The position numbers were made by a program, and so were the translations under genes. From Halomonas dongshanensis (GTDB lineage Bacteria > Pseudomonadota > Gammaproteobacteria > Pseudomonadales > Halomonadaceae), in the NCBI RefSeq assembly GCF_024790395.1, contig NZ_JAJISC010000004.1, positions 124,001 to 188,000 of the forward strand: a DNA stretch of 64,000 bases, written 5' to 3'. How positions within the stretch are numbered: position 1 is the stretch's first letter; the number at the start of each line of letters is the position of its first letter. Below are positions 1-10,664 of the stretch, piece after piece. Under the pieces are notes generated by a model. It ran no database searches. It was given only the letters and a program-made list of their open reading frames with translations, and was not told the origin of the DNA.

Positions 1-52
1 CGTCTATACCATTGCCCTCACCGCAATACAGGCAAGTCAGCGCGAGGAGTGA
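1..52 (+). CDS. 3' end of an unidentified gene (partial)
   Basis: The open frame starting at base 2 reads VYTIALTAIQASQREE and then stops at 50-52. It looks like the C-terminus of a protein whose body lies before the window. It is followed at once by a bidirectional terminator and a convergent cyoE, which suits the end of a transcription unit. Only 16 residues are visible, so neither the family nor the frame is certain. Confidence 0.35.
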   Translation, partial: VYTIALTAIQASQREE

Positions 53-78
53 GTCAATGCTTGCCATCGCGCCATAAA

Positions 79-113
79 AAAACGCCCCAAGATCAAAGAT
101 CTCGGGGCGTTTT
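79..113. terminator. Bidirectional rho-independent terminator after cyoE
   Basis: A stem starting AAAACGCCCC and ending GGGGCGTTTT pairs over 16 bp with one mismatch around a 3-nt loop. A-rich and T-rich flanks allow it to work on both strands. It sits between the stop of cyoE (minus strand) and the gene ending at 52 (plus strand). Confidence 0.85.
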
Positions 114-141
114 AGCGTGCCTTCCCGGTAGGACGAGAAGG

Positions 142-1014
142 TCAGGCGAGCGGTACGACCGCTTCGAGTACCATTACCAGGCTCATCGCGGTGATCGTCA
201 GGATCGAGACGCCGAAGACCTGTTTGGCCCAGCGAACGTCGTCATCGAGACGGTAGCCACGCAGGGCCAGATAGAGCCAGTAGCAGCCCATCACCAGCGC
301 TACGCACAGGTAACCGATACCCGCTTGGCTCGCCAATCCCAGCGCCAGGGAGGCGGGGATGAAGGCGACGATGTAGCCAAGGATATGGTGCTTCGCCGTC
401 TTGATACCGCGCACGACCGGCAGGACCGGAATCGATGCCCGCTGATAGTCCGCGTAGCGGAAGATCGCAATGGCATAGGAGTGCGGCATCTGCCATAGGC
501 AGAAAATCACCAGCAGTACGATAGCGCCGCTATCGAAACTACCAGTCACCGCGCAGTAACCTACCACCGGCGGCATGGCGCCAGAAAGGCTGCCCACCAG
601 GGTGCCGTACTCGGAGTGGCGTTTCATGTAGAGGCTGTAAATGCCGACATAAACGCCCCAGCCGATCACGGCAAGCGCCACGGTCAACCCGTTGGTACCC
701 AGTGCCAGGCACACAACCCCGCAGACACCTAGCAGCGCCGAGAGCCCCAGCGCCTGAGTGATCGAGATGCTGCCCCGAACCAGCGGGCGATGGCGCGTGC
801 GCGCCATCAGCGCATCGATGTCACGGTCGATCACGTTGTTGCAAGCGCAGGCCGAGCCAATGATCAGCGCGATACCCAGCAGAACGGCGGCAAAGGTCAT
901 GCCATCGAACTGCCCCTGCGCGGCCAGGAAGTAGCCGCCGATGGCGGCAATTAGATTGCCGCCAATGATTCCAGGCTTGGTCAACTCAAGGAGATCGTGC
1001 CACCGGCTTGGCAT
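142..1014 (-). CDS. cyoE: Protoheme IX farnesyltransferase (heme O synthase)
   Basis: Attaches a farnesyl group to heme b to make heme O, the cofactor of the bo3 quinol oxidase encoded upstream. The 290-residue protein is a polytopic UbiA-type prenyltransferase. The first Asp-rich motif NNVIDRDIDALMARTRHRPL and a second one near DYQRASIPVLP are present. I chose the ATG at 1012-1014, where MPSRWHDLLELTKPG matches the usual CyoE start; the open frame continues upstream but there lies over cyoD. It is the last gene of the cyoABCDE operon, 5 bp after the cyoD stop. Confidence 0.95.
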   Translation of the reverse strand: MPSRWHDLLELTKPGIIGGNLIAAIGGYFLAAQGQFDGMTFAAVLLGIALIIGSACACNNVIDRDIDALMARTRHRPLVRGSISITQALGLSALLGVCGVVCLALGTNGLTVALAVIGWGVYVGIYSLYMKRHSEYGTLVGSLSGAMPPVVGYCAVTGSFDSGAIVLLVIFCLWQMPHSYAIAIFRYADYQRASIPVLPVVRGIKTAKHHILGYIVAFIPASLALGLASQAGIGYLCVALVMGCYWLYLALRGYRLDDDVRWAKQVFGVSILTITAMSLVMVLEAVVPLA

Positions 1015-1019
1015 CGTCG

Positions 1020-1349
1020 CTAGCCGATCATCATGTTGAGATGAAGGTGATGCATGATCCACAGAGAGCCTCCTACCACGAGGACGAGAATGGTCACGGT
1101 GAACACGAAGGACATCATGTTCCACCCTTCGTCCGCCTTGGTGTTCAAGTGCATGAACAGAACCAGCTGTACCAGCACCTGGAGTACGGCGGTGATGACG
1201 ATCACCCAAATCGTTACCGGTGTGCTGAAAGCACCCATCATGACTGCCGCGAAGGGAATCACGGTGAGCACCAGCGACAGGATCAGACCAATAACGTAGG
1301 ACTTGGTGGAACCGTGGGCGTTTGCCGGTTCAATAGAAGCAGAACTCAT
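1020..1349 (-). CDS. cyoD: Cytochrome o ubiquinol oxidase subunit IV
   Basis: Small accessory subunit of the bo3 quinol oxidase in the inner membrane, thought to help assembly of the copper-B site. The 109-residue protein has three hydrophobic segments (roughly 20-40, 47-68, 82-103) and a polar N-terminus, the usual CyoD pattern and length. It lies one base after the cyoC stop and just before cyoE, so translation is probably coupled. Confidence 0.95.
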   Translation of the reverse strand: MSSASIEPANAHGSTKSYVIGLILSLVLTVIPFAAVMMGAFSTPVTIWVIVITAVLQVLVQLVLFMHLNTKADEGWNMMSFVFTVTILVLVVGGSLWIMHHLHLNMMIG

Positions 1350-1350
1350 C

Positions 1351-1965
1351 TCACAGCACTCCCATCAGGTAAACGAAGGAGAACACGCAGATCCAGACGA
1401 TATCCAGGAAGTGCCAGAACAGGCTCAAGCACAGGATACGCGGACGCGTCTGCTCGTTGATGCCCTTGGTGGAGAGCTGGATCAGCATGACCAGAATCCA
1501 GATCATCCCGAAGGTAACGTGCAGACCGTGGGTGCCCACCAGGGTGAAGAACGCAGAGAGGAAACCACTGCGATCAGGACCATAGCCTTCATGGATCAGG
1601 TGATGGAATTCGTAGACCTCCATCCCCAAGAACATAAGGCCAAGTACGAAGGTGACACCGAGCCACATCTTCAACTGGCCGACACGGTTGGCGTTCATCG
1701 CCAGCACGCCCATGCCGAAGGTGAAGCTACTGATCAACAGGGCAAAGGTGCCAAAGAGGATCAGCGGCAGTTCGAAGATATCGGCGCCGGTGGGGCCACC
1801 GGCCGTGCCCCGAAGGAGCACGGCGTAGGTTGCGAACAGTGACCCGAAGATCACCAGATCGCTCATTAGGTAGACCCAGAAACCAAATACCTTGGTACCG
1901 GCAGCATCGTGATGATGCTCATGCTCATCGGCATGCGCGTCATGGTGCAGTGAATCCGTGGCCAT
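1351..1965 (-). CDS. cyoC: Cytochrome o ubiquinol oxidase subunit III
   Basis: Heme-copper oxidase subunit III family, 204 residues with five predicted membrane helices, of normal CyoC length. The N-terminus is unusually His-rich ([18 protein letters not shown]) before the first helix. That could bind metal, but such tails are common in this family. The start codon overlaps the last base of the cyoB stop, which indicates tight translational coupling. Confidence 0.95.
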   Translation of the reverse strand: MATDSLHHDAHADEHEHHHDAAGTKVFGFWVYLMSDLVIFGSLFATYAVLLRGTAGGPTGADIFELPLILFGTFALLISSFTFGMGVLAMNANRVGQLKMWLGVTFVLGLMFLGMEVYEFHHLIHEGYGPDRSGFLSAFFTLVGTHGLHVTFGMIWILVMLIQLSTKGINEQTRPRILCLSLFWHFLDIVWICVFSFVYLMGVL

Positions 1966-3941
1966 TACGCTTGTGCCTCCACACGCTGTTGGTGAGCCCG
2001 CTCGATGCGCTCGACTTCGGCAGCGGGGACGTAGTAATCGATGTCATCGTTGAAGACGCGTCCCATGAAGGCCACGAATACACCGATGGCGCCGAGACCG
2101 GCGAGCCACCAGATATGCCAGACCATAGCAAAGCCAAAGATCATTGCGAAGACGCTTATGATCGGGCCTGCTGCCGTGTTCTTGGGCATGTGGATATCGC
2201 TGTAACGCACTTCTTCTTTCTGCTCGAGGCTACGCTGCTTTTGCGTCCAGAAGCTGTCGATGTCGCCAACGACGGGCAGGTGCGCAAAGTTGTAGAACGG
2301 CGCCGGAGAAGAGGTCGACCACTCCAGTGTACGGGCATCCCACGGATCGCCGGTAACGTCCTGACGCTGCTTGCGATCGCGAATACTGACGTAGAACTGG
2401 ATCAGTGTGCAGGCAATACCACAGGCGATCAGAACCGCACCCACCCAGGCAACGATCATCCAGGGCTGCCATTCGGCGTTCGGGTACGACTGCATACGGC
2501 GCGCAGCACCGTAGAAGCTGAGTACGTAGAGCGGCATGAAGGCAGTGTAGAAACCGACCAACCAGAGCCAGAAGGCGCGCTTGCCCCACTTCTCGCAGAG
2601 GGTGAAACCGAACGCTTTGGGGAACCAGTAGGTCAGGCCCGCGAACATACCGAATACCACGCCGCCGATAATGACGTTGTGGAAGTGCGCGATGACGAAC
2701 AGGCTATTGTGCAGCACGAAGTTGGCCGCCGGCAGCGCCAGCATCACGCCGGTCATACCACCCAGAGTGAAGGTGATGATGAAGCCCAGCGTCCAAAGCA
2801 CCGGAGACGTCATTTCCAGACGACCGCGGAAGATGGTGAAGATCCAGTTGAATACCTTCACCCCGGTCGGGATGGCGATGATCATCGTCATGATGCCGAA
2901 GAAGGCGTTGACGTTGGCACCGGCGCCCATGGTGAAGAAGTGGTGCAGCCATACGATGAACGACAAAAGCGTAATCGCGACCGTTGCCCATACCATGGTG
3001 TGGTAACCGAACAGACGCTTGCGCGCAAAGGTTGCGATGACTTCGGAGAACACACCGAAAGCAGGCAGAATCAGGATGTAAACTTCAGGGTGACCCCATG
3101 CCCAGATGAGGTTCACGTACATCATGACGTTGCCGCCCATGTCGTTCGTGAAGAAGTTCATGCCCAGGTAACGATCCAGCGTCAGCATCGCAACGGTGGC
3201 GGTCAGGATCGGGAACGAAGCAATGATCAGCACGTTGGAGCAAAGCGCCGTCCAGGTGAAGATCGGCATGCGGAACAGAGTCATGCCCTTGGTGCGCATC
3301 TTCAGGATGGTGACGAAGAAGTTGATACCCGTGAGCGTCGTACCCACCCCGGATATCTGCAACGCCCATATCCAATAATCGACCCCCACCCCGGGACTGT
3401 ACTCTATCCCCGATAGCGGCGCGTAGGCCAGCCAACCGGTAGTGGCGAACTCGCCCACGACCAGTGAGATATTGATCAGAATCGCCGACACCGCGAACAA
3501 CCAGAAGCTCAGGTTGTTGAGGAACGGGAAGGCAACGTCGCGCGCGCCGATCTGCAGCGGCACCACCAAGTTCATCAGACCGATGACCATGGGCATGGCG
3601 ACGAAGAAGATCATGATCACACCGTGAGCGGTGAAGATCTGATCGTAGTGATCCGGCGGCAGGAAGCCCGCAGAACCGCCAGCGGCGAACATCTGCTGGG
3701 TTCGCATCATGATGGCATCGGCAAAGCCGCGCAGCAGCATTACCAGCGCCACGATGAAGTACATGATACCGAGTTTCTTGTGGTCCACGGAGGTGAACCA
3801 CTCGTTCCACAGCCATCCCCACTTACGGAAATAGGTCAGGGCGGCCAACAGGGCCAAGGCACCCAGTACCATTCCGATACCCACGACGACGATAATGGGG
3901 TCGTGAAGTGGAATGGCCTCCCAAGATAATTTACCGAGCAC
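1965..3941 (-). CDS. cyoB: Cytochrome o ubiquinol oxidase subunit I
   Basis: Catalytic subunit of the bo3 oxidase: it oxidises ubiquinol, reduces oxygen to water and pumps protons. The 658 residues match E. coli CyoB in size. Visible ligands are the His of [11 protein letters not shown] for low-spin heme, the copper-B set [15 protein letters not shown] (His cross-linked to Tyr) and WLHHFF, and [11 protein letters not shown] for the hemes. There is no gap of note to its neighbours: cyoA ends 4 bp upstream and cyoC overlaps its stop. Confidence 0.97.
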   Translation of the reverse strand: MLGKLSWEAIPLHDPIIVVVGIGMVLGALALLAALTYFRKWGWLWNEWFTSVDHKKLGIMYFIVALVMLLRGFADAIMMRTQQMFAAGGSAGFLPPDHYDQIFTAHGVIMIFFVAMPMVIGLMNLVVPLQIGARDVAFPFLNNLSFWLFAVSAILINISLVVGEFATTGWLAYAPLSGIEYSPGVGVDYWIWALQISGVGTTLTGINFFVTILKMRTKGMTLFRMPIFTWTALCSNVLIIASFPILTATVAMLTLDRYLGMNFFTNDMGGNVMMYVNLIWAWGHPEVYILILPAFGVFSEVIATFARKRLFGYHTMVWATVAITLLSFIVWLHHFFTMGAGANVNAFFGIMTMIIAIPTGVKVFNWIFTIFRGRLEMTSPVLWTLGFIITFTLGGMTGVMLALPAANFVLHNSLFVIAHFHNVIIGGVVFGMFAGLTYWFPKAFGFTLCEKWGKRAFWLWLVGFYTAFMPLYVLSFYGAARRMQSYPNAEWQPWMIVAWVGAVLIACGIACTLIQFYVSIRDRKQRQDVTGDPWDARTLEWSTSSPAPFYNFAHLPVVGDIDSFWTQKQRSLEQKEEVRYSDIHMPKNTAAGPIISVFAMIFGFAMVWHIWWLAGLGAIGVFVAFMGRVFNDDIDYYVPAAEVERIERAHQQRVEAQA

Positions 3942-3945
3942 GGTT

Positions 3946-4932
3946 TTACCCTCCCGCCTGGTTGCTCATGGGAACGCTTTCGCCTTCGCCATTCGCTTGG
4001 TTTTCGGTCGTTTGATAGGCTTCATTGCTATCCACTGCAGGTGCGCGGGGCGCATCCTGGGCGTCGCCTTCGGGAGCCGTTCCAGTGTGGAAGCTTGCTA
4101 CTAGGCGTTCGTACAGCTCGGGCGTGACGCTGGCGAAGTGCTGTACCGGATCGAAGGAGGAGCGCTCGGCCAATTGATCGTACCCTTCCGGATAGGTCAA
4201 CGTCTGGGGCGACTGGCGCACTTCCTCGACCCAAGCGTCGAAGTCTTCGTCGGAGGTCACGTGGGCGTCGAACACCATGCCGGCAAAACCTGCACCACTG
4301 TAGTTGGTGGAGCGACCGCCGTAAGTACCAATCTCGTTCGCGCGCAGGTAAACGTCATTATCCATACCCGCCATGGCGTAGATCTGGCTACCCAACTGAG
4401 GAATGAAGAAAGCGTTCATCACCGACCCCGAGCTCACTCGGAAGCGAACGGGTGTATCGACCGGGAAAGCCACTTCGTTGACCGTCGCGATGCCCTGCTC
4501 CGGATAGACGAACAACCACTTCCAATCCAGGGCGATAGCCTGAATTTCGAGCGTCGGCGTATCGCTTTCCAGCGGACGATGGGGATCGAGGCTGTGCGAT
4601 GATTTCCAGGTAATCGTCGCCAGAATAGCGATGATGACCACGGGAACCAGCCAGACAACGGCTTCGATCACGTTGGAGTGTGCCCAGTCCGGCAGATACT
4701 GCGCCACCGTGTTGTTACGGCGGTAGTACCAGCCGAATACGATGGTGAGCACGATGACAGGGATGACCACGATGAGCATCAAGCCAAAGGCGCTGAGAAT
4801 CAGCGAGCGCTGGGCTTCTCCGATGTCACCCTTCGGGTCCATGAGGGCCGAGCTACAGCCTGCAAGCAGCAAGCACAGCAGCGCAAGGAGCACTAACGTG
4901 CCTCGCCTACGCCATTTGGAGGAGTGTTGCAT
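3946..4932 (-). CDS. cyoA: Cytochrome o ubiquinol oxidase subunit II (lipoprotein)
   Basis: Subunit II of the bo3 oxidase. It starts with a lipoprotein signal ending in LLLAGC (Cys26), followed by two membrane helices and a periplasmic cupredoxin fold. The copper-A ligand set of cytochrome c oxidases is absent, as expected for a quinol oxidase. The C-terminal tail from about residue 285 is acidic, low in complexity and longer than the core needs. First gene of the operon; the start has only a weak Shine-Dalgarno. Confidence 0.95.
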   Translation of the reverse strand: MQHSSKWRRRGTLVLLALLCLLLAGCSSALMDPKGDIGEAQRSLILSAFGLMLIVVIPVIVLTIVFGWYYRRNNTVAQYLPDWAHSNVIEAVVWLVPVVIIAILATITWKSSHSLDPHRPLESDTPTLEIQAIALDWKWLFVYPEQGIATVNEVAFPVDTPVRFRVSSGSVMNAFFIPQLGSQIYAMAGMDNDVYLRANEIGTYGGRSTNYSGAGFAGMVFDAHVTSDEDFDAWVEEVRQSPQTLTYPEGYDQLAERSSFDPVQHFASVTPELYERLVASFHTGTAPEGDAQDAPRAPAVDSNEAYQTTENQANGEGESVPMSNQAGG

Positions 4933-5303
4933 AGTGCGGTCTCATCAGAGTTGCGTTAAAACCTAGCCGCCGACAGCAAGCCGTACGATATGCCTGGCAG
5001 GCTAACTATCACCCCATACCTTTCCCTAAGCAGTCTGCGCGGCCAAGGCCTCCCATAGGGGACGAACCAGGGCCCTTGCTCGGGGAAAAATATGCGCTAC
5101 CGGAAGGGTCGAGTAGCGTGTTGCGCTACCCCAAAGTGGCAGGGTGGCCTAGCAACGGCGGTATTTTGCTCTTAACCCACGCACGAATCAAATGCGACGA
5201 TTTGCCACACCCGTGCGCACCCGCATGAACTTTCGCATTTACGCCCCGTATACTAGCGCTTACACCAATCCAACGCTTTGCCAACGATTTACATCAACAT
5301 GAT
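4933..5303. promoter_or_regulatory. Intergenic region upstream of cyoA, presumed cyo promoter
   Basis: 371 bp without a supported gene, between cyoA and the deoR stop, both on the minus strand. It must hold the cyo promoter but no strong sigma70 pair is obvious. At 5284-5297 the minus strand reads TTGATGTAAATCGT, which matches 8 of 10 conserved positions of an Fnr/Anr box (TTGAT-N4-ATCAA). It lies about 350 bp from the cyoA start, so its role is doubtful. Confidence 0.35.
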
Positions 5304-6068
5304 CTAGAGCAAGACAAGCTCAGGAGCCGGTCCCTGGCCGCAGGGCAACCAATCACCAAGGCGCGGCTCGTCGGTAACCACGACGTCGAAATCATCCAGG
5401 GTGGCGAAGTACGCTGGCCGCACGACGTTGAACTTACTGGCATCGACGACGAGCAACCGCCTTTGCGCTGCCTTCATGGCCGCCTGCTTGGGGCCTACTT
5501 CGTGGAAATGAAAGCAACTGACGCCGCGCTGCATATCGACGCCCGCCGCCGAGATCAGCGCTTTGTTGATACCCAGTCGCTGGATCGCATCGCTCATGGT
5601 GTCGCTGCCAAAAGACTGCGACGAGGCGTAGTAAAGTCCGCCCAGAAGCACCAGCCGAACCCTTGGCAGGCGTGCAATCGCATTGGCGACGTTGAGCGCA
5701 TAGGTCACTACCGTCAGCTCGGCAAAGACATCCAGCTCGCTTATTAGCGGCATGAGTGTCGTGCCGCAGTCGATGAATAGGGTATCGCCCTCCTCGATGA
5801 CGCTTGCCACGCGTGCGCAAAGCTTGCGCTTGGCTTGGTGATGGGTACTCTGCTGCTCGTTCAGGTCATAAGGCGAGGGCATGGCGGGTTGGTTCAAAAT
5901 CAGGCAGCCTCCGAGCAGTCGGATGGGGCCAGCGTGCGTCGTCACATCGCGGCGAATGGTCATCTCAGATACGCCGCATAGAGCGGCGGCGTCACGTAGG
6001 CGCAGCGTTCCCTGCCTTATCAGCGCATCTTCGATCGTTGCCAAGCGCAGCGAACTTCGGCCCTGCAT
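5304..6068 (-). CDS. deoR: Deoxyribose operon repressor, DeoR family
   Basis: DeoR-type repressor of 254 residues, the size of E. coli DeoR (252). The N-terminal winged helix-turn-helix includes RLRDAAALCGVSEMTIRRDV. The C-terminal sugar-phosphate sensing domain carries DCGTT and the later VVTDE motif. The family effector is deoxyribose-5-phosphate. It is divergent from the deoxynucleoside operon, whose promoter contains a near-perfect E. coli-type deo operator, so it very probably represses that operon and perhaps itself. AAGGAG lies about 9 nt before the ATG. Confidence 0.92.
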   Translation of the reverse strand: MQGRSSLRLATIEDALIRQGTLRLRDAAALCGVSEMTIRRDVTTHAGPIRLLGGCLILNQPAMPSPYDLNEQQSTHHQAKRKLCARVASVIEEGDTLFIDCGTTLMPLISELDVFAELTVVTYALNVANAIARLPRVRLVLLGGLYYASSQSFGSDTMSDAIQRLGINKALISAAGVDMQRGVSCFHFHEVGPKQAAMKAAQRRLLVVDASKFNVVRPAYFATLDDFDVVVTDEPRLGDWLPCGQGPAPELVLL

Positions 6069-6083
6069 GTTGGCTTTCTCCTT

Positions 6084-6093
6084 GTTAGCTAAC
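6084..6093. promoter_or_regulatory. Small palindrome in the deoR leader, possible autoregulatory site
   Basis: GTTAGCTAAC is a perfect 10-bp palindrome lying 16 bp before the deoR start on the minus strand. It uses the same TGTTA/TAAC half-sites as the main deo operator but with a 2-bp rather than 6-bp centre. It could be a secondary DeoR contact; it may also be chance. Confidence 0.3.
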
Positions 6094-6190
6094 GATTAAT
6101 CGCCAAACGACGAGACATGTCGGCATGCCTGATCAGCAGCCCAGCTCAAACGCTTGATTGAACTCTTGCGCCAACGCTTGCAAATCGGCG

Positions 6191-6218
6191 TTAAAAAAAT
6201 AACACTCGATGTTATAAT
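6191..6218 (+). promoter_or_regulatory. Candidate sigma70 promoter of the deo operon
   Basis: A perfect TATAAT lies at 6213-6218, with TTAAAA at 6191-6196 as a moderate -35 at 16-bp spacing. The -10 box is inside the DeoR operator palindrome, so repressor binding would directly block RNA polymerase. Transcription would run into the Tsx-like porin gene. Confidence 0.65.
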
Positions 6219-6228
6219 TCTAACATCG
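6207..6228. promoter_or_regulatory. DeoR operator
   Basis: Perfect inverted repeat with 8-bp arms CGATGTTA and TAACATCG around TAATTC. Its core at 6210-6225, TGTTATAATTCTAACA, differs at one position from the E. coli deo operator TGTTAGAATTCTAACA as I recall it. It overlaps the -10 of the porin-nupC-deo promoter. Confidence 0.88.
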
Positions 6229-6284
6229 CACGGCCAGCCCGCATGACGATACCTCCGCGCACTCTTACCCCCCACCGAGGCTCT

Positions 6285-7094
6285 ATGAACACTCGTACGC
6301 TTTCCTATACCCCGGCGCTTGCCGCACTGGGCGCCTGTTTGCTGCTGGCCGATGCTGCCCACGCCGACGGACCGCTTTGGTCTTTTGGTAATGTCTCGGT
6401 CAACTACCTCGACTGGTCCAGCGGCACCGAAGCCCGCACCGCTAACAATGCAGCGAAGAGCGATTTTACCTACGTCGAGATCGAAGGCGGCGCCGGGTTC
6501 AGTTGGGGCGAGTTCTACGGCTTCTTCGACTTCGAGAACCCTACGCACGATCAGTTCGATGAAGGCAGCGGCGGCCAGGACAATTTCCGTACCGCCGGTA
6601 AAGTGACCTCGCACATCTACCTCGGCGATACCCCCTTCTCGGTCTACGCCCACCTTTACGATTTTCGCGATTACGGCTTCGATAGCCGCGAACAGGACCA
6701 GGTACTGGGCCTTGGTTATCGCACAACCTTCGCCAACGGTCTATGGTTCAAGCCCTTCCTCGGCGCAGCACGGGTACAGAGCGACGGCTATACTGGCATG
6801 AACGGCTACATGGCGGGCTGGGTAGCAGGTTACGACTTCACCGCCTTCGACCAAAACTTCAGCGTCACCAACTGGCACGAGCAAACCTTCAGTCGCGACG
6901 ACGACTACCTAGCACAGAACTACGTTGGCGAAAGCGCAGGCAGCCTGGGTACCAACGGCGCACTCGGGCTTTGGTGGCACCCGGTCGATTTGATCACCAC
7001 CGGGGTTCAGTACCGCTACTCGAACAACAAGCTGGGGGCGCCCAACGTCTACCAGAACGCCGTGATCTACTCGGTCAAGCTCAACTTCCTGTAA
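6285..7094 (+). CDS. Nucleoside-specific channel-forming outer membrane porin (Tsx/OmpK family)
   Basis: Outer membrane beta-barrel that lets nucleosides into the periplasm. The 269 residues begin with a signal peptide ending in ADAAHA, followed by [17 protein letters not shown], typical of the Tsx/OmpK family, and end in an aromatic-rich strand (SVKLNFL). I chose the ATG at 6285 because it starts the signal peptide and has GAGG upstream; the frame also has an ATG at 6243. First gene after the DeoR operator, followed by the inner membrane transporter. Confidence 0.88.
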   Translation: MNTRTLSYTPALAALGACLLLADAAHADGPLWSFGNVSVNYLDWSSGTEARTANNAAKSDFTYVEIEGGAGFSWGEFYGFFDFENPTHDQFDEGSGGQDNFRTAGKVTSHIYLGDTPFSVYAHLYDFRDYGFDSREQDQVLGLGYRTTFANGLWFKPFLGAARVQSDGYTGMNGYMAGWVAGYDFTAFDQNFSVTNWHEQTFSRDDDYLAQNYVGESAGSLGTNGALGLWWHPVDLITTGVQYRYSNNKLGAPNVYQNAVIYSVKLNFL

Positions 7095-7128
7095 CCGCAC
7101 GTTTGCAGACGACTCAAAGGATCCCCAT

Positions 7129-8406
7129 ATGACACTCCTTATGAGCCTGGTCGGCATGGTCACTCTGGTCGCCATCGCCCTCCTCTTCTCCTACGACCGT
7201 AAGGCCATTCGCCTTCGCACCGTGCTGGGTGCCTTCGCCATTCAGGCGGGTATTGGTGCCTTCGTTCTCTACGTGCCCGTGGGTCAGGCCATTCTCCAGG
7301 CCATCTCCGGCGGCGTAAGCCAGATTCTGGTCTATGCCAACGACGGTATCGACTTCCTCTTTGGCGGCTTGGCCGACGCCGATAACATCGGCTTTGTCTT
7401 CGCCATCAAGGTGTTGCCGGTGATCATCTTCTTCTCGTCATTGATCGCCGTACTCTACTACCTCGGCATCATGCAGTGGGTGATCCGTATTCTCGGCGGC
7501 GCGCTGCAAAAAGCGCTGGGCACGTCGCGTACCGAGTCGCTTTCGGCCACGGCCAACATCTTCGTCGGCCAGACCGAAGCGCCCTTGGTGGTGCGCCCCT
7601 TCATCGCACGCATGACCCCTTCGCAGCTCTTCGCCGTCATGTGCGGCGGACTTGCCTCAGTGGCAGGCTCGGTGCTGGCTGGCTACGCCGCTCTCGGCAT
7701 TCCCATGGAGTATTTGGTGGCGGCGTCCTTCATGGCAGCTCCTGGCGGGCTCTTGTTCGCCAAGCTGATCATGCCCGAAACCCAAGACCCCGAAGATAGC
7801 ATCAGCAAGGTCGACGAGGAGCTCAAAGAGCAGGACGACAAGCCGACCAACGTGCTCGATGCCGCGGCCTCAGGCGCAACCTCCGGCCTGATGCTCGCTG
7901 CCAACGTCGGCGCCATGCTGTTGGCCTTCATTGCTTTGATCGCGTTGATCAACGGCATCTTGGGCGGCGTTGGCGGCTGGCTGGGCTATGAGTCGCTGAG
8001 CCTGGAAATGATCCTTGGCTGGCTCTTCGCACCGCTGGCGTTTTTGCTCGGCGTGCCCTGGTCGGAAGCAACCCTTGCGGGCTCGTTCATCGGCCAGAAA
8101 ATCGTGGTCAACGAGTTCGTTGCCTTCATCAACCTCGCCCCCTACATCGATGGCGAGCAGGTGGTGGCCGCGACCGGTCAGTTGATGACGCCGCACACCA
8201 TGGCGATTCTCTCCTTCGCCCTGTGTGGTTTCGCCAACCTCTCCTCCATCGCCATTCTGCTTGGTGGCCTTGGCAGCATCGCTCCTACCCGCCGCGCCGA
8301 GATCGCCCGTTTCGGCCTCAAGGCCGTGTTGGCGGGTACGCTCTCCAATTTGATGTCGGCCTCTATCGCGGGCTTCTTCATTGCCCTGGGCGCCGCCGCA
8401 GGCTGA
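7129..8406 (+). CDS. Concentrative nucleoside transporter, NupC family
   Basis: Inner membrane nucleoside:cation symporter of 425 residues with about ten hydrophobic segments. Family signatures seen are [37 protein letters not shown] and [20 protein letters not shown]. It takes up the nucleosides delivered by the porin encoded 34 bp upstream and feeds the deo enzymes downstream. AAAGGA precedes the ATG. Confidence 0.93.
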   Translation: MTLLMSLVGMVTLVAIALLFSYDRKAIRLRTVLGAFAIQAGIGAFVLYVPVGQAILQAISGGVSQILVYANDGIDFLFGGLADADNIGFVFAIKVLPVIIFFSSLIAVLYYLGIMQWVIRILGGALQKALGTSRTESLSATANIFVGQTEAPLVVRPFIARMTPSQLFAVMCGGLASVAGSVLAGYAALGIPMEYLVAASFMAAPGGLLFAKLIMPETQDPEDSISKVDEELKEQDDKPTNVLDAAASGATSGLMLAANVGAMLLAFIALIALINGILGGVGGWLGYESLSLEMILGWLFAPLAFLLGVPWSEATLAGSFIGQKIVVNEFVAFINLAPYIDGEQVVAATGQLMTPHTMAILSFALCGFANLSSIAILLGGLGSIAPTRRAEIARFGLKAVLAGTLSNLMSASIAGFFIALGAAAG

Positions 8407-8432
8407 GCGATAATCGACGAATAGAACGACCC

Positions 8433-8460
8433 AGCGGGTATCGCCTGAGCGATACCCGCT
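8433..8460 (+). other. Perfect hairpin between the transporter gene and deoC
   Basis: AGCGGGTATCGC and GCGATACCCGCT form a 12-bp perfect stem with a CTGA tetraloop. No T-run follows, so it is unlikely to stop transcription fully. It could be a processing or stability element that separates expression of the membrane genes from the catabolic genes. Confidence 0.6.
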
Positions 8461-8519
8461 CGCATTAGCAAGATTGAAAGCAATCAGAACCGTTACCAGA
8501 GAACCAGGACGAGACGCCA

Positions 8520-9308
8520 ATGAGCACATCCCGCCAGACGACTCTCACCCAAGCCGCACAGCGCGCGCTGACGCTGATGGATCTCACCAGCCTGAACGAT
8601 GACGATACCGATGCCGCCATCGAAGCGCTCTGCCAGCGCGCCAAAACACCCTTTGGCACCCCCGCAGCGGTATGCGTCTACCCGCAGTTCGTGGTCACCG
8701 CGCGCCGCGCCTTGACCGCGCACAACCTCAACGGCACGGTCAAGATCGCCACCGTGACCAACTTCCCGGGAGGCGGCGACGACCCCATGGCCGCCGCGCG
8801 CGAAACCCGCGAAGCGGTGGCCTCTGGCGCCGATGAAGTCGATGTGGTCTTCCCCTACCGCGCGCTAATGGCGGGCGATGAAGCGCTCGGCCTCGAACTC
8901 GTCGAGCTGTGTAAGGCCGCCTGCGGCGGTCAGGCCCTGCTCAAGGTGATCATCGAGTCCGGTGAACTCGCAACGCCTGCGCTCATCCAACGTGCCAGCG
9001 AGCTTGCCATCGAGGGCGGCGCCGACTTCATCAAGACCTCGACCGGAAAAGTGGCGGTCAACGCAACCCTCGACGCCGCCGAGATCATGCTCAACGCCAT
9101 CAAGGCCAGCGGTAAGCCGGTAGGCTTCAAGGCCGCCGGAGGCGTACGCAACGCCGCCGAAGCCGATGCTTACTTGACGCTTGCCGACGACGTCATGGGC
9201 CCTGGCTGGGCCACCGCCGAGCGCTTCCGCTTTGGCGCTTCTAGCCTGCTCGGCAACCTGCTCGAAACACTTGGCGCCGACGGCGGCGTCAGCCAAGGAG
9301 ATTATTGA
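8520..9308 (+). CDS. deoC: Deoxyribose-phosphate aldolase
   Basis: Cleaves 2-deoxyribose-5-phosphate to acetaldehyde and glyceraldehyde-3-phosphate. The 262 residues match E. coli DeoC (259). The Schiff-base lysine is in [11 protein letters not shown], with phosphate-binding KAAGGVRN downstream. Its substrate is also the usual inducer for DeoR, so this step ends induction. It is separated from deoA by one base. Confidence 0.95.
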   Translation: MSTSRQTTLTQAAQRALTLMDLTSLNDDDTDAAIEALCQRAKTPFGTPAAVCVYPQFVVTARRALTAHNLNGTVKIATVTNFPGGGDDPMAAARETREAVASGADEVDVVFPYRALMAGDEALGLELVELCKAACGGQALLKVIIESGELATPALIQRASELAIEGGADFIKTSTGKVAVNATLDAAEIMLNAIKASGKPVGFKAAGGVRNAAEADAYLTLADDVMGPGWATAERFRFGASSLLGNLLETLGADGGVSQGDY

Positions 9309-9309
9309 G

Positions 9310-10638
9310 ATGCTTCCCCAGGAACTGATCCGCCTCAAGCGCGAAGGCCAGCCGCTCCCCGCCAGTGAAATCAAGGCGTTCATTCAGGGTATCGCCGATG
9401 ATCGCATCAGCGATGCCCAAATCGGCGCCTTCACCATGGCCGTATTCCTCAACGGCATGAGCCGCGAGGAAGTCGTGGCGCTGACCACCGCAACAAGAGA
9501 TTCCGGTCACGTCATGCAGTGGGACGCGCTGAATCTGCCCGGCCCCATCGTCGACAAGCACTCCACCGGCGGCGTGGGCGATCTCGTGTCGCTCGTGCTC
9601 GGCCCCTGGGTTGCCGCCTGCGGCGCCTTCGTGCCGATGATCTCCGGGCGCGGCCTTGGCCACACCGGCGGCACTCTGGATAAGCTCGAATCGATTCCCG
9701 GCTACGACCCCTACCCTGCGCCCGAGCGCTTTGGCCAGGTGGTCAAATCCACCGGGGTAGCGATCATCGGCCAGACCGGTAACCTCGCCCCGGCAGACAA
9801 GCGTATCTACGGCGTGCGCGACGTGACCGCGACGGTCGAATCGATCCCGCTGATCACCGCCTCGATCCTGGGCAAGAAGCTCGCTTCGGGCCTGGATGCG
9901 CTGGTGATGGACGTCAAGGTCGGCAGTGGCGCCTTCATGCCCAGCGAAGAAAAATCTCACGAGCTTGCCAAGAGCATCGCTTCGGTCGCGACCCAAGCGG
10001 GCACGCCGACCACCGCGCTTCTGACCGACATGAGCCAGCCGCTGGCCAACTGCGCCGGTAACGCCGTGGAGATCGTCGAAACGCTAGCGCTTCTGCGCGG
10101 CGAGCGCGCCGACAGCCGCGTGATGCAGGTCACTCGCGAACTCGCCGTCGAAATGCTCATTGCAGGCAAGCTCGTTGCCAACCGCGACGAGTCCCTGAGC
10201 CGTCTCGACAAGGCGCTCACTTCGGGCGCGGCTGCCGAAATCTTCGCCCGCATGGTGCGCGAGCTGGGCGGCCCGAGCGACTTCATGGAGCGCTCGAACG
10301 ACTACCTCGCTAAAGCCGCCGTAATCAAGCCGGTGTATCCAACAGCGAGCGGCACCGTGCAGCGTATCGATACCCGCGCCGTGGGTATGAGCGTCGTCGA
10401 GCTTGGCGGCGGCCGTCTGCGCAATGACGCCAACATCGACCATAGCGTCGGCTTTAGCGACATCGTCGAACTCGGCACCAAAGTCGATGGCGAACAGCCG
10501 CTGGCCTTCGTCCACGCCCGCACCGAGGCCGAGGCCGAGCGTGCCGCCGAGCAGCTGCGCAGCGCCATGACCATTGGTGACGGCGAGGCCACCCTCGATG
10601 TCCTGCTGCAACACACCTATCGTGGCGAGGCGCTCTGA
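9310..10638 (+). CDS. deoA: Thymidine phosphorylase
   Basis: Phosphorolysis of thymidine and deoxyuridine to the base and deoxyribose-1-phosphate. The 442 residues match E. coli DeoA (440). The signature [18 protein letters not shown] is near residue 82, and [12 protein letters not shown] follows. I chose the ATG at 9310 ([13 protein letters not shown]), one base after the deoC stop with AAGGAG upstream; the frame is open further upstream but that part overlaps deoC. Confidence 0.95.
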   Translation: MLPQELIRLKREGQPLPASEIKAFIQGIADDRISDAQIGAFTMAVFLNGMSREEVVALTTATRDSGHVMQWDALNLPGPIVDKHSTGGVGDLVSLVLGPWVAACGAFVPMISGRGLGHTGGTLDKLESIPGYDPYPAPERFGQVVKSTGVAIIGQTGNLAPADKRIYGVRDVTATVESIPLITASILGKKLASGLDALVMDVKVGSGAFMPSEEKSHELAKSIASVATQAGTPTTALLTDMSQPLANCAGNAVEIVETLALLRGERADSRVMQVTRELAVEMLIAGKLVANRDESLSRLDKALTSGAAAEIFARMVRELGGPSDFMERSNDYLAKAAVIKPVYPTASGTVQRIDTRAVGMSVVELGGGRLRNDANIDHSVGFSDIVELGTKVDGEQPLAFVHARTEAEAERAAEQLRSAMTIGDGEATLDVLLQHTYRGEAL

Positions 10639-10664
10639 GCAGCGCCCACCGGGAGGATAACGCT

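Noticed and set aside
1830..3416. Long plus-strand open frame (528 codons) opposite cyoB and cyoC
   Set aside because: Low-complexity His/Glu/Arg-rich translation; it mirrors the strongly conserved cyoB on the minus strand. A product of high GC.
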